A stretch of 64,000 nucleotides of DNA from Acanthopleura granulata (taxonomy: Eukaryota; Mollusca; Polyplacophora; Chitonida; Chitonidae): NCBI GenBank assembly GCA_016165875.1, contig JABBOT010000001.1, forward strand, positions 45,559,250 to 45,623,249, written 5' to 3'. Position numbers and translations under genes: made by a program. Position 1 is the stretch's first letter. The number at the start of each line of letters is the position of its first letter. Under the pieces are notes generated by a model that had not been told where the DNA came from, did no database searches, and saw nothing but the letters and a program-made list of their open reading frames with translations. Below, one piece after another: positions 23,640 through 34,653 of this stretch.

Positions 23640-24720
23640 GACACGAAAAAAAGCGAATTTTCATTTCTTGGGCATTTTGAATTTTGGTGTTTACACGAAT
23701 TTTTATCAACACTCCTAGGCTAACCTTAATCAATGGGTCCTTAGACAGCCTTATACCAAATACGATGCCTTTATCCGCTATGTAACGGTTATTTTACTAA
23801 GCCACCTGGCTTCGGCAGGTTCGCCATTAGGCCCCATGTCCCTGATTGGGACCTTGTCAATGTCTGCACCCTTTGAGCTATGGTCAGTTTTTCTTAGCCA
23901 CTTCTTAACCGTTTCGGAACAGAGTAAACGGGAATAAACGAATATATAAAAAAAAGTAACACATAAAATGAAAACATTTTTACCTAACTTGTCACTGTAA
24001 ATGGACAAATGAACAATTCACTAACTTAAGAGTGTTCTCAGCACTATTGTAAGTATGTACTATGCCTGTTAAATGTAGATCACATCTTCACAACCCACCA
24101 TGTCTTATACATCTGTTGGCAGCAAATACTGCGGTCGCCATAGCATTTAGTCATGGATATGTTGATTTACCCGGGGGCCTGATCTGTGACTGCTGTAGCT
24201 TTTTCGTACATACATTGGCGTTTTATTTTCAGTAAGCAGAACTTACAGCAGAAAGTTACACGATTTTTCTTGCTATTTATGTGGTAAATTTGTCAACTTC
24301 AACCCCCAAATATATATCCCCAGGGTTTCGCTTGGTGGTATGCCATGCCACCACACAAAGCTTGAACTTTCCTCTACATCATATCAAAATATCAACATAG
24401 TAATTTTTTGAGCTTTAGCTCCTTGAAGTGAGATAATGCATGTAGCATTTTGTCACCATGATAACCTCCGGGGTAGGGGGGCGAAAGGAAGGTAGTCCTC
24501 CTGGCAAAAAGTTTTCAGTTGTATTCAAAGAAGATAACCTGATGTATTTTAACTGGGTGTAAAATGGCCTTATAGAAATCTAGACTGTCTGTGAGGCAGT
24601 ATTATCCAATCCAGTGCTCCAGCACACAATTCGGAGCTAAATCTTTTGACCAGCTGGTCGAATTGTGCATGTGTAACCTTAAAGACAAATTAGTGGCGGG
24701 CAAACTGATGTATACACTGT
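23640..24720. other. Intergenic, no gene seen
   Basis: AT-rich sequence between the decayed orphan copy and the minisatellite. The short ORFs have no splice support or recognisable motif. Confidence 0.5.
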
Positions 24721-24724
24721 CCAT

Positions 24725-25185
24725 TGGCCCGCACTGGCCCAGTCAGTCTTACAGGCAATACCTGTATAGGCCGAGTCAGTGACCTCTGCATAGTTCCGAA
24801 TAGGTAATACCTCTAGGGGCCAGTCAGTGACCGCTGCCCAACTTCGTATAGGTAATATCTACAGGGGCCCAGTCGGTGACCGCCGAACATTGTCCATGTA
24901 GGTAATACCTCTTGGGGCCCAGTCAGTGACCACTGCACAATGCCATATGGGTGAAACCTCTACGGGCACAGTCAGTGACCCCAGTGCACTGAGGAAAAGG
25001 TAATACCTATAGGGGCCCAGTCAGTGAATGCCGCATGTTCCCGTATAGGTAACACCTGTTGGGGTCAAGTCAGTGACTGCTGCACGCTGAACATTGGCGT
25101 ACGGGTAATATCACCAGGGGCCCTGTCAGTGACCGCTGCACATTGTCCACACTGGTAATCTATGTACGGGCCCAGTCAGTGGTCC
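24725..25185. repeat. Degenerate minisatellite, ~58-bp unit, about 8 copies
   Basis: Each unit contains GGGGCCCAGTCAGTGACCGC followed, about 15-20 bp later, by TAGGTAATACCT. The unit boundaries drift and copies differ at many positions, so it is an old array. A (CACT)n tract follows at about 25193-25212. Confidence 0.85.
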
Positions 25186-25234
25186 CCAAGCACTCACTCA
25201 CTCACTCACTCCCAGTCTGTGACTACTGTGGATT

Positions 25235-25560
25235 TGATACGAACTTTGTACAGTGTTCATAGGAATAAACTGAAATGGGAACCGCTGTACTCTCTGCGAA
25301 TAGTGCATTGGCTGCCTGCCTTCTACAAACTAATACATGGTCTCCCACCATTCTGTTTCCGAGGTTAGCTACCAGTGAAGGGAATAATGTTTTCAATACC
25401 ATAAATGCAAATAGACTAAAACCTTTCAAATGTCGTATTAAGTTGCTTTATTTCCTCTTTCTTCCCCCAGGCAGGACTGGAATAATGTGCCCTTAAACCC
25501 CCAAAAGTATTCCTTAACATATTTTAAAAATTCATGTATATCTGTTATTGAACCCAACAA
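25235..25560 (+). mobile_element. LINE 3' remnant (end of RT ORF)
   Basis: Broken frames recall the C-terminal end of CR1/jockey-type reverse transcriptases. They show LYSLRIVHWLPAFYKLIHGL at about 25290, then a short Asn-rich stretch, then QDWNNVPLNPQKYSLTYFKN, which matches the usual W-N-x-(L/V)-P..FK signature. Several stops and shifts interrupt it, and no 5' part is present. Confidence 0.55.
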
Positions 25561-25599
25561 CCTCACCATAGTGTATCATTCTTATAGTAGTTTTGCATC

Positions 25600-26860
25600 A
25601 GTAGCTCATTGTAGGACGAGAAGGGGATGAGAATGGAAGCCCTTTTCGCGGTAATCTGCTTGAATTTAATATTTGTGAGTCTGCTAACCCAGAGTGTGGA
25701 TTGTGTGAAAGTGCTCAGCATTATTCACCGCTCCAGCTTTTGCCGCCCTAAGGAAGCACATGTCCATCTGATCAGCCCATGACCTTTGTCCTGGTGTACA
25801 TTTCTCTATACTCGAAGATCTTTGTCAAAAGCGCACGTTGCACATTTTATTAAATGGGTCTACAGAGTTGAGTATTACTGACAGATTGACTGTCTTCGGT
25901 ATAGTGCATCAGTACATTGCCAACACGCGGCATTTCCCCAGCTGTTAGATTCGGTTCATTCAATATGAATTTAACAATTACTTAAAATCCATTTCCTTGT
26001 TTTCTTAACGTTTTCAGTGATTTAATTTCCAGGTCTACTGTTAGCTAATGTTTACCTATGTGTGTTTTGTATGTGTGTATGTTCGTTGTTATACATGTTA
26101 AATTATGATTATGTATTACTAAATATCCCTTTATATTTGTATGCAACATGCTTTGATGAAGAGATCCCCTCGTGGTCATTGGCTGTGGGCAATCCTCAAA
26201 TAAACAAATAAAGAATTAAATCTCTAGGGGTCTATAATCTACCCGATACCAAGATCAAACTTCGTCGAAAATATAAGCAACATACTCCCCTTTAATCCAG
26301 AATTTCTCTGCATGAGAAAAATCGTTTGAATACAGTTCACGTAGATACTGTGTCTTTAGGGATTGGTGCGAGATGTAACCCTCAGGCTGGATTATGTAAG
26401 ACTGTTTCAACTCTTGTTTCACTACCAATTGTACATGGCGCTGTAAAACTGAACACGCCAATGACTATGGTGGGTAATAGACAAGCCATTTTCCCAGAGT
26501 TCAAGTGATACACCAGGTAAAGGATAAAGGCCTTAAGGTGGTGGATTAACCCCCACGGTGTGGCGAGGGAAATTGTTGATTACCTAATTTATTTCCTTTA
26601 AAATTTTAACGATCAATTAAGCCTTTGAAGTTCAGCTTGATTAAACCCAAGTCGACCAAGTCCTTTATTTAGAAACTTTGGGCATTCCAGTTGATTTTGC
26701 AATTGCAAATAAACACGAAAAAGTCATCTTAAAGCAAAGGAAAGACAGCACTGTTCAAACTACACAATACAACAGATAACAGTAACTTTTCAATACATCC
26801 TATAAGAATCTCCAGTTCCATGCGGTGGGAAAAAAACCTATGTAGTCCTGTAGAATTCAT
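25600..26860. other. Intergenic, no gene seen
   Basis: No convincing exon. The facing short ORFs at about 26255-26508 are shadows of each other and neither has recognisable content. Confidence 0.45.
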
Positions 26861-27260
26861 AAACCTGGATAGCTGTTTCGACTGCGCATGACCGGACTTC
26901 CTTCGCTGGTAGAGAAACAGACAGTTGTGGCTGTGTTAAATTCATTGTAACCGTAGGTAACCACACACAATTCAGCCCATTTCGTGCATTTTATGTGTGA
27001 CATTTGAAACAATGTGTGGGCTGTAGGGCTGTTTCAAACGGAAAACTCTGTGAAAAAGCACAGACAGAAAAAAAAGAGGAAAAAAAAAAAAAATAGAAAT
27101 CAGCTCGGCACTGGGCTATTGCCCAGGTCTATAATAATAAGATAGACATGAATGGCCTTGTGCTTTGGTTTGTCTACCGTATGACGCGTTCTGCTCATGC
27201 GCAATTATGCGCAACTCGAAAACGCGATCACAGCCGATATTCTTGGCTACTTGCCGCTAT
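26861..27260 (-). repeat. Long inverted repeat, left member
   Basis: The reverse complement of this stretch matches 29640-30030 over about 350 bp. Shared landmarks are the AGCTGTTTC end, CACACACAATTCAGC, TGGGC.ATTGCCCAGG.CT, ATGGCC..GTG.TTTGTTTGTC and ATGCGCAATTATGCGCAACTC. The two members face each other across about 2.4 kb. Confidence 0.75.
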
Positions 27261-27871
27261 ACCCTCTCGACACAAATGTACGTGCAAGTGATATGTAGTG
27301 AGTACTAATTTAAGGGATTAGAAAGGGGCTCCGTCTCATTAAATACTTTATACCATCATAATTAGACACTTAAACAACAGCCAGGGTCATAAGTCCGTGG
27401 CACTGGGAGCTGAGATCGGCAGTTTTAGAATACCCGGTAGTACATCAACAACAACAGATAGCAAGCTGGTGTGAATCGGCTGTCGTGGAGTTCCCTTCAG
27501 ATCTGTCTTCACATCTCCTGTTGTCCAAGCATGTCGGGTAAGTAGTCCTTCCCCCGACTCTCTCCCCAGATACATTATTGTTTGTAAGGCAGGTTCGTTG
27601 TGTGACATGCTTATCTTTTTGACCGTTTCACTATCAGTACCACATGTTGACAACGAGGTTAATGCGCACAGAGCTCGAAACCTAACACCAGAAAGTGGCA
27701 TATTATTTGATTTCATAATTCCTCCTTAATATTTTTGGAATGATACATAAAGAGGAGACCATAATTTACATTAGGAATGTTGAGGAATCAGCATGATTAG
27801 GGTTTTTTTATCACCGGTATTTCTAACCAAAGTCCATATTTCTCTAACCAATCGGACTTATTTTATTTTAG

Positions 27872-27947
27872 ACTGGGTTGTGATATACTCAAGAGGAACA
27901 GTGAGTTCTACAGTTCAGGAGAAATGCAACTTGGAAAATATCCTCTG
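27872..27947 (+). CDS. Candidate exon upstream of the death-fold gene
   Basis: A pyrimidine-rich acceptor (TTTTATTTTAG) opens a frame reading LGCDILKRNSEFYSSGEMQL, which ends at a GTTAAG donor in phase 0. That matches the phase of the next candidate at 29215. Another donor at 27953 and another open frame are also possible. The link to the death-fold gene rests only on strand and order. Confidence 0.35.
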
Positions 27948-29214
27948 GTTAAGTAAGTGATGGAAGTGTAAGTGATCTGAAGCTGAAAGTACATAGCCCT
28001 AACGTCACAGAAAACTGCAAAGTTTGACCAATTAAAATTTTGCCTAACCTAACATCATAGCAAACTCATACTAGGAAGTAAACAGCTGGGGATACATGTA
28101 GTATGTACAAGAGTCATATGTTAAGTTGAGAAAATTTTGTATTTTATTTAAGACATGTTAGGCTATGATAGAGAATGCTTCATCCACAGAAGATAGCATC
28201 TAGGTTATGGTTAACTTAAATGTTAACTCAGTGTTGTTGCTGTACGTAGTATCTCTCTAATAATAGGTTCTGTTTTTCATCTAAAGTTTACCTTTATTAG
28301 GGTATTTGATATTTTATTTGATTGTGATTGATTCATCCACCTTATATAGACAAGCATTGTTTGTGAAGTTAAATAATTTCCTGTCAGGAAGCATACTGTA
28401 GTTTCTCCATAATAAGTGATGCCTTTTGGGCAACTTAATACCATGATGTCTTGAGCGGGTTGTTGTCTTAAGTCATAAACTCTTACTGGGGAGTATAGGG
28501 AATTACCAGTAATCAGTTACTGATAGTACATACTTTCCTCATGCCTCATTGAACCTCACCAGCTGGAAGAGACGGGAGAGACTCCCTGCCAGGTTGTAAA
28601 AAGTTTCACGTTTTGTGCCACTGTAAGCTATGCACACATTGATATGCCTTTAAACTACAATATTAGACAAACCCTGCAATTTGGTAAACTGATGGCTTAG
28701 CCTTTAGAAGAATTTATCAGCCCCTGAAGTAATAGCGTCTGATATCACTGACAAATGTATTTGTAATTTTAAAACTCAAATTGCAAAGCAACTGTGGCGA
28801 AATTGTGTCCAACTTCTTGCCGTACTGATCTCTGAAAGTTTTTTCATAAAGTTTTAAAATTCGTATGTAATAAAAATGTAAATATCTATCTAAAAAATAT
28901 AAGTATCTACAGATTGAAGGATATTTTCTTCAGTTTCTAAATATATTTACAAAATTCAAATGTGTAATTCATGTTATTTTTTCCATAAAGATTTAGTGTA
29001 ATTTTTCACTAAATGACCTAGGGCTTCAGTAAATGTGCATACATACAGTTTGACAAAGTTTGTAAATCCTCGCGTTCGTCCTTTGGAGTGAAATATCATG
29101 TAAATGACTCAATACAGACTGACCTTAATATACATCCGTATATCTCGGTGCCAGTGAATTGTTTTTAACCTGAATCAAATGTGCACTCAATTTGTATGCT
29201 GACCTTTTGTCTAG

Positions 29215-29376
29215 CTTGCACAACATGGTGATAGAGAGAAGAAATGCATGTGGCCTCTGATTGTTGGAACTTCAGATGTAGAGCTCCCAGTAACCACAAC
29301 AAAGTTGCAAATTCTTTACCATCTCAGAAGGGCTTGCAGTTTGGAAGATTTGAAGTTCTGCCTATTGTTACCAGAT
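29215..29376 (+). CDS. Candidate exon with death-effector-like start
   Basis: After an AG acceptor at 29213-29214 the frame reads LAQHGDREKKCMWPLIVGTS and then LPVTTTKLQILYHLRRACSL followed by EDLKFCLLLPD. The L-x-x-L-Y..(S)LEDLKF pattern is like helices 1-2 of a death-effector domain. The donor (GTTTGT at 29377) is weak and a TGA follows closely. Its phase does not join directly to 34528, so an unseen exon or a different donor would be needed. Confidence 0.4.
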
Positions 29377-29639
29377 GTTTGTTGAACTTAAATCTACTAG
29401 TCATCTCACATCAGCCACACCTAATGATGTAAGCCTATGTTACAATACTCTTCAAACACGAGTATGTGTACCCTAATTTGTAGTCTTTCGTAATACAAGA
29501 TACTTTTATAATTGCCAGCAACATCTCAGAAAAAAATATTAAAGGCTTGAGGGATATCCATGACGTCATCTGTAAACTGAGGATCTACAACCCATCACTT
29601 CTTGGCTGGTAATTAATTTGCATAAGAATGTGACTGAGT

Positions 29640-30030
29640 GCGGCCACAAGAAATGTTCACACCTATCAGCCATGTAGCGGTTTTGAGTTGTGCATAATTG
29701 CGCATGAGCAGAATCTTTCATACGGTAGACAAACAAAAGCACATGGCCATTCATGTCTATCTCTTAATATTACAGACTTGGGCAACAGCCCAGTGTAGAG
29801 CTCAGTGTAGAGCTCTGGTCTATTTGTTTTTCTGTGTTCTTCACAGAGTTTCCCATTTGAAACAGCCTTAGAGCTCAAATGCCACACAGACACATAAAAT
29901 GCACAAAAATGAGCTGAATTGTGTGTGACTGCCGACGGTTACAATGCCTTCAACACAGCCACGAATGTCAGTTTATCTACCAGCAAAGGACGTCCTGTCA
30001 TGCGCAGGTGAAACAGCTATCTGGCTTATT
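29640..30030 (+). repeat. Long inverted repeat, right member
   Basis: Partner of 26861-27260 in opposite orientation. It ends in GCGCAGGTGAAACAGCTAT. No ORF is conserved between the two members. They may be two independent copies of one dispersed element or the ends of one larger element. Confidence 0.75.
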
Positions 30031-30500
30031 GTAAATTATAATAAAAATAAATAATAAATAATAAACTGGACTGTATCTTAAAACTGTATTTTGCAGTGTT
30101 TATAGAATTCAGGCTTGGATATACCTGTACAAAAATGAAACTTTGCCGCTAATACATGGACTTTATGAAGATGTGATGTATTTGTTTTACCAGGACAGAG
30201 GTGGCTTTGATCAAAACATGAGTATGTACGAACAAGGCAAGATTTTATGCTGATAGTGACAGACTAATTGTAAAATAGCAATGGATTGTCACTCAACACT
30301 TGTGATCTTCATTTCGAGTACATGTACTGCACCCACTGGTAAATGTTTCTTTTTGACTTGTCACTCTCATGTTAAATTTTGGCGAAAAAATGTTGGCCGA
30401 AGCTGGACGGATTACTATTGAGAAAATTACTTGGCGACCATATATAAGAACAACTACAACTGCCTATCCTGGCATTCAGCTGAGTTACTCTGCCGTCGGT

Positions 30501-31330
30501 CTGTTATTATGGGTCTATTGTAGCCAAGTAATCACATGGCCCCTCCATTACATGTACACTATAACCCCTTGGGAAGGTCCCATTGAACACCGATGGCGCA
30601 AACTCGGCCACTGACTGTCCGGCTTTTCCTTCTACCAGATCGGCCCTGCTTCTGTGTTGCATTTTTCACCTTAGGTTGGAGGCTTTGCATCCACTACAAT
30701 TTCTGACCCCTAACGCCAACTGTTTAGTCATAATAAAACGTGAACAAATTCTATATGTCTGGGTACACACCAGGGTTTGCCATGTTTGATGAAGCTAAGC
30801 ATCCCGATCTAAGGCTCGTTCAATTTTGTCCTAGGAACTTATGACCAGCTATGTCATTAACCTTCGCAGAAGTTGTTGCAAACAAATGTGAAATACTTCT
30901 GGTGTTTAAGAGGATCAAATGTCTCCATCGTCTAGATGTTGCTTCACAGAATGAACAACTTTTTACAACAGAGTGTAGGATCCTAGGATAAAATTTACAG
31001 AGTTGTACCCATAATGCTTTGCGTCATCAAACATGGCGCCTTCGTGCATTACCAAAGTCTAGGTGGAGTTAGCTGGAGTTTATTATGACTTTAACAGTGG
31101 GCGTTAGGGGTCAGATATTGTAGCGGATGCCAACTGTCCAACCTAATGAGAAAAATGCAACACAGAAGCAGAGCCAAATCGGTTGGGTGAAAGCCGAATG
31201 GTAGGTGGCCGAGTTTGCGCCATTATTGTTCATTGGGACTTTTCCATGCCATTGTAACATAGTGGAGGGACCATGTGATTATTTGGCTAGATCTATTGGT
31301 GAGAATCGCCAGAGTCCCATTATAGACTCG
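30501..31330. mobile_element. Foldback element with ~340-bp imperfect inverted arms
   Basis: The left arm 30501-30840 pairs with the right arm 30980-31330. Shared inverted blocks include CCTAACGCC, GATGGCGCAAACTCGGCCAC (inverted at about 31210), GCTTCTGTGTTGCATTTTTC, GCCATGTTTGATGA and a TCCTAGGA-containing inner block. The loop is only about 140 bp. By eye the arms are about 80-85% alike. No ORF. This looks like a foldback or long MITE. Confidence 0.8.
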
Positions 31331-32826
31331 TGAAAAATGTGGAGAAATTTCCAGAAGTAGTTTCACCGAAGTACTCGGTGTCAGTGCGTTTAACGAAATA
31401 GACCGTGTGTTATGGTCAGTTTTTAGCTTCCTTTCCTGATGTTTTCTTCATTGATTTGTGGGGATTTATATGCAATGGTTATGCATTGAATAAAACTTTT
31501 AATTATGTCTGGAGTGGTGCTTTCATTTATTATCCTTTCAGTTTTATGTCCGGAAAGGTCATCAAATGCGTTTGAACTATTTTGAGGCTGGTCTGGTAAA
31601 TGTCACATACCAGTCCATGGTAGCGTATGTAGCGAAAAGATTTACATCATTCAAGATAGCTTACATGGATGTATTTAACAGTTCCTAATCGTATATAGGC
31701 CTACTTTGCGGCAATCTACATGTAGGACTTATGTAGTCATTGAAAATGGTGGAAATAATGATAATGTGGAAGTTAATTATCAGAAGGTGAGTATGCTGTT
31801 TTACCTGACCCCTTGGGTTACTGCTCAAGAATAACAGGCTGGACTAGAGTAAGAACCGAAATAGTGTTAGTCCATTTAGATTTATAATTCTGACATTTAT
31901 CGCAACCTTGAGTCCATCACCCGTTCTCAAGAAAAATCGCTGCAGATCTCTGACTCAGTGTTGATGAAACTGGTTCGATGAGGTCCGTGCATTTGACCTT
32001 GACCCAAAGGGTTACTGCCCAAGAATATGGAACAGATACATTGCCTGTCACATTTACAACCTGTGCAGATTTTCAGGCATTGTACAAGTCACACACGAAG
32101 AAGGCCTCCCTATTGCTTGCAGTTGGAAAACGTGCAAATTTTGTAAGTCAAGAAGATTAAATAATTAAATTTGTCACACGAAATAATGTATTGTCATCCA
32201 AATGATGAACATAAAATTATAGCACAGAGGCAAAAGTGTGTGAAAATGAGGCTTTTACAGTGAGAAGCTCAAAGTTACAACTGTTCTCTTTCACAAGCAC
32301 GAAACAACAAGAACACCATATTACTTTTAATTTTCTAATCAGCTTTAACAGGCGGCGGTTTTGCAACCCACAACCACCGAAAATCGCTACCTGTTGGCTA
32401 CTAATCAACACCCTGATACACTGTATATAAACTTTCGTTTCTTCACAATCATATCAGATATAAACTTCATAGGTGAATTAATGGGATAATAGGATAAGAA
32501 CATGTTTAACTTTATTTTATAACAATATTACAAAAAAGTACAAAGGTTATGCTTTTAAGTTTCCTACAAAGCTCACATGCAGTTTTTGGCCTTTCTATCT
32601 CGTAGCCTCCTGTTTCAGGGTAACTTAAACAGTGATTCTGAGCATACCATTGCTTTGCAGGCATTTGTGTTTGCTGTTATAGAATATTAACGAGCATATT
32701 ATCAAACAAATGTTTTGAAACATTTGCAGGTTTGTTAACAGTCTTAATTATGTCCTGAAAGAAATGTGTTGTGCAGCTTCATATGATGTTAAATGTTGAA
32801 CGTTGGAGAAAGTTGTGATTTTTGGT
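31331..32826. other. No gene supported
   Basis: Contains a short repeated phrase (GGGTTACTGC.CAAGAATA at about 31814 and 32007, in the same orientation) and a good-looking donor GTAAGTC at about 32142, but no credible exon. Confidence 0.4.
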
Positions 32827-32992
32827 TTATTTATTTATTTATTTCATCGATGTCTTGGACCGTACTCAAGAATATTTCACTTATACGACGGCTCCCAGCA
32901 TTATGGTTAAAGGAAACTAGACAGAGTCTGAGTTCTCTCAGGCTCTGTCCGCAGACCATCCGCAGGTTGCTGGATTTTCGCTGTAGTATACA
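32827..32992 (-). repeat. SINE family A, copy 4 (5'-truncated)
   Basis: (TTTA)n, ACTCAAGAATATTTCACTTA, TACGACGGCTCCCAGCATTATGG-type body and ATCCGCAGGTTGCTGG are present. The tRNA-like head is missing. Confidence 0.75.
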
Positions 32993-34527
32993 AGTATGTA
33001 CCTCTTGAAAATGCCCCTTCCTCATCCTGACAAATCAGTTGTCTTATTCAAATTAGTAATTTTAATATACGAATTAACTCTTAGCTCTGATGTTGAATGA
33101 TGAATTTCATTTTATTTCATTTCAGTGTAATTTTTATACACATGCATTTCATATGATTGTACTACATTTGTTAATCATTTGTTTTCTACGAGGTTTTGTG
33201 CATAACAATAAATTCTCATATTATTGGTGTTAGCAATTGAGTGATTCTGTGCAAGGTCTCAAGTCAGCTGACAGTCCTCAACCACAATCAAGTGGTGCCA
33301 GTTTTCAGGTGACAAAATACATTCAGCTGATGCCCCTCACCAGTTGTGAGTGGTGATATATTTGAAGGATCCAAAGCCACCAGCTAGTATCTTACCAATA
33401 CAGATGATACAAGCTTGACAAAAATTTATGATAAACATGTATTATAATGTGTTGCTTTGACCTATAGCAACATTCAACAGTTATACAAATAATAACGATA
33501 TTTTGGACTTGGTGCTCAGACTAACTGAACAAATATAAATGGTAAGGACTTGGTTGCAAAATTTTGCTAGGGAGCACCTGAAATGTCTTCAGTATTACAA
33601 TACACGTATATCACAATACGATGTTCTAGTGCAATGTGTTCTCTGTAAACTACAGTCATGAGCTGGGTAAGAAAAGGCCAACATAAAATGGTGCAAAGTA
33701 CTGCTGTCGGGTCCCCATTATGAACACAGTAGATGGCACTTTGTGTGTGGAGAAAACTAATGAATTGTACTGGAAGACAACTGGTCACAAGTTACAAGAA
33801 GAATAAAGTTAGAAGAAGAGCAATAGACCCATTTCACAACGCTAGGGCCGTGGTTTATGATGTAAATTCATAAATTTGACAAATGCACCAAGGTTAATGT
33901 ACTGCCAGTGTAATTACACGTAGTTTGAGGCCTATTGGTAAATTTAACGAGGTTAAAGGAAGAAACCATTGTGCTTACCATAAAATAGGAGCCCATTGGA
34001 AAACTTTTTCGTTCCCAAAATCGTTTGCCAACACTATGTCAACGTGGTGTTCAATTTTCGTAAGGCTATTTTTTGGCATTTTGTATATAGACTATAAATT
34101 TCCCACATAGACTATGTTTTCATGTAGGCCGACAGGCCAATACCACCCTCTGTAAACGGTTGCAGGAGACCTTTGTCATCTTCCCGCCTTACTTCACGAT
34201 GTCTCAATTATAGAGTGCCCCATTTTATGGAGAAATTACGGTATGTGTTGGCATCAGAAATAACAATGGAAGGGCTTCATGTGATGCAATTTTACAGGCC
34301 TTTGGATGAATAGTATTCTCTCTGCTATACCTTTCCTTCGATTTAATGGTTCAGCCTCTTTACTGGTATTTTAATGTATGATGTATAACACCAGTTTAGA
34401 AAATAAATGCTCCAGTTCAGTTTGTGTCTGCTATAATTTTATATGATTTTATTACATACCATATTTGACTTCATAACAGCTCAGTGTGTTAAACATTTAC
34501 ATGTGCATAATTTATAAACATTTTCAG

Positions 34528-34653
34528 ATGTAGATGAGCCATGTGCTGAACCCATTGATCTGAACTATAGAAGTGTCCTGTTTATCCTAAATAAATGTCT
34601 CCTATCCTTCCTGAGAAAACGACAGAACCACACATGGATGAAATTTCTTGATG
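34528..34653 (+). CDS. Death-fold gene exon: 42 codons
   Basis: Acceptor TTTTCAG, donor GTAAAC, phase 1-1. It encodes VDEPCAEPIDLNYRSVLFIL and then a basic NKCLLSFLRKRQNHTW. The hydrophobic-basic pattern suits amphipathic helices at the start of a death-effector-like fold. Confidence 0.65.

Noticed and set aside
26255..26508. Overlapping 60-68-codon frames on both strands
   Set aside because: No domain, splice signal or repeat support.
27387..27716. 109-codon open frame on the minus strand
   Set aside because: No recognised content or splice partners. A short ATG-plus-donor on the other strand (27531) was also considered, but its phase conflicts with the better reading of 27872.
31954..32141. 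Possible exon ending at a strong GTAAGT donor
   Set aside because: Its phase does not join to 34528, and part of it repeats a phrase found at about 31806, so it looks like dispersed repeat rather than coding sequence.
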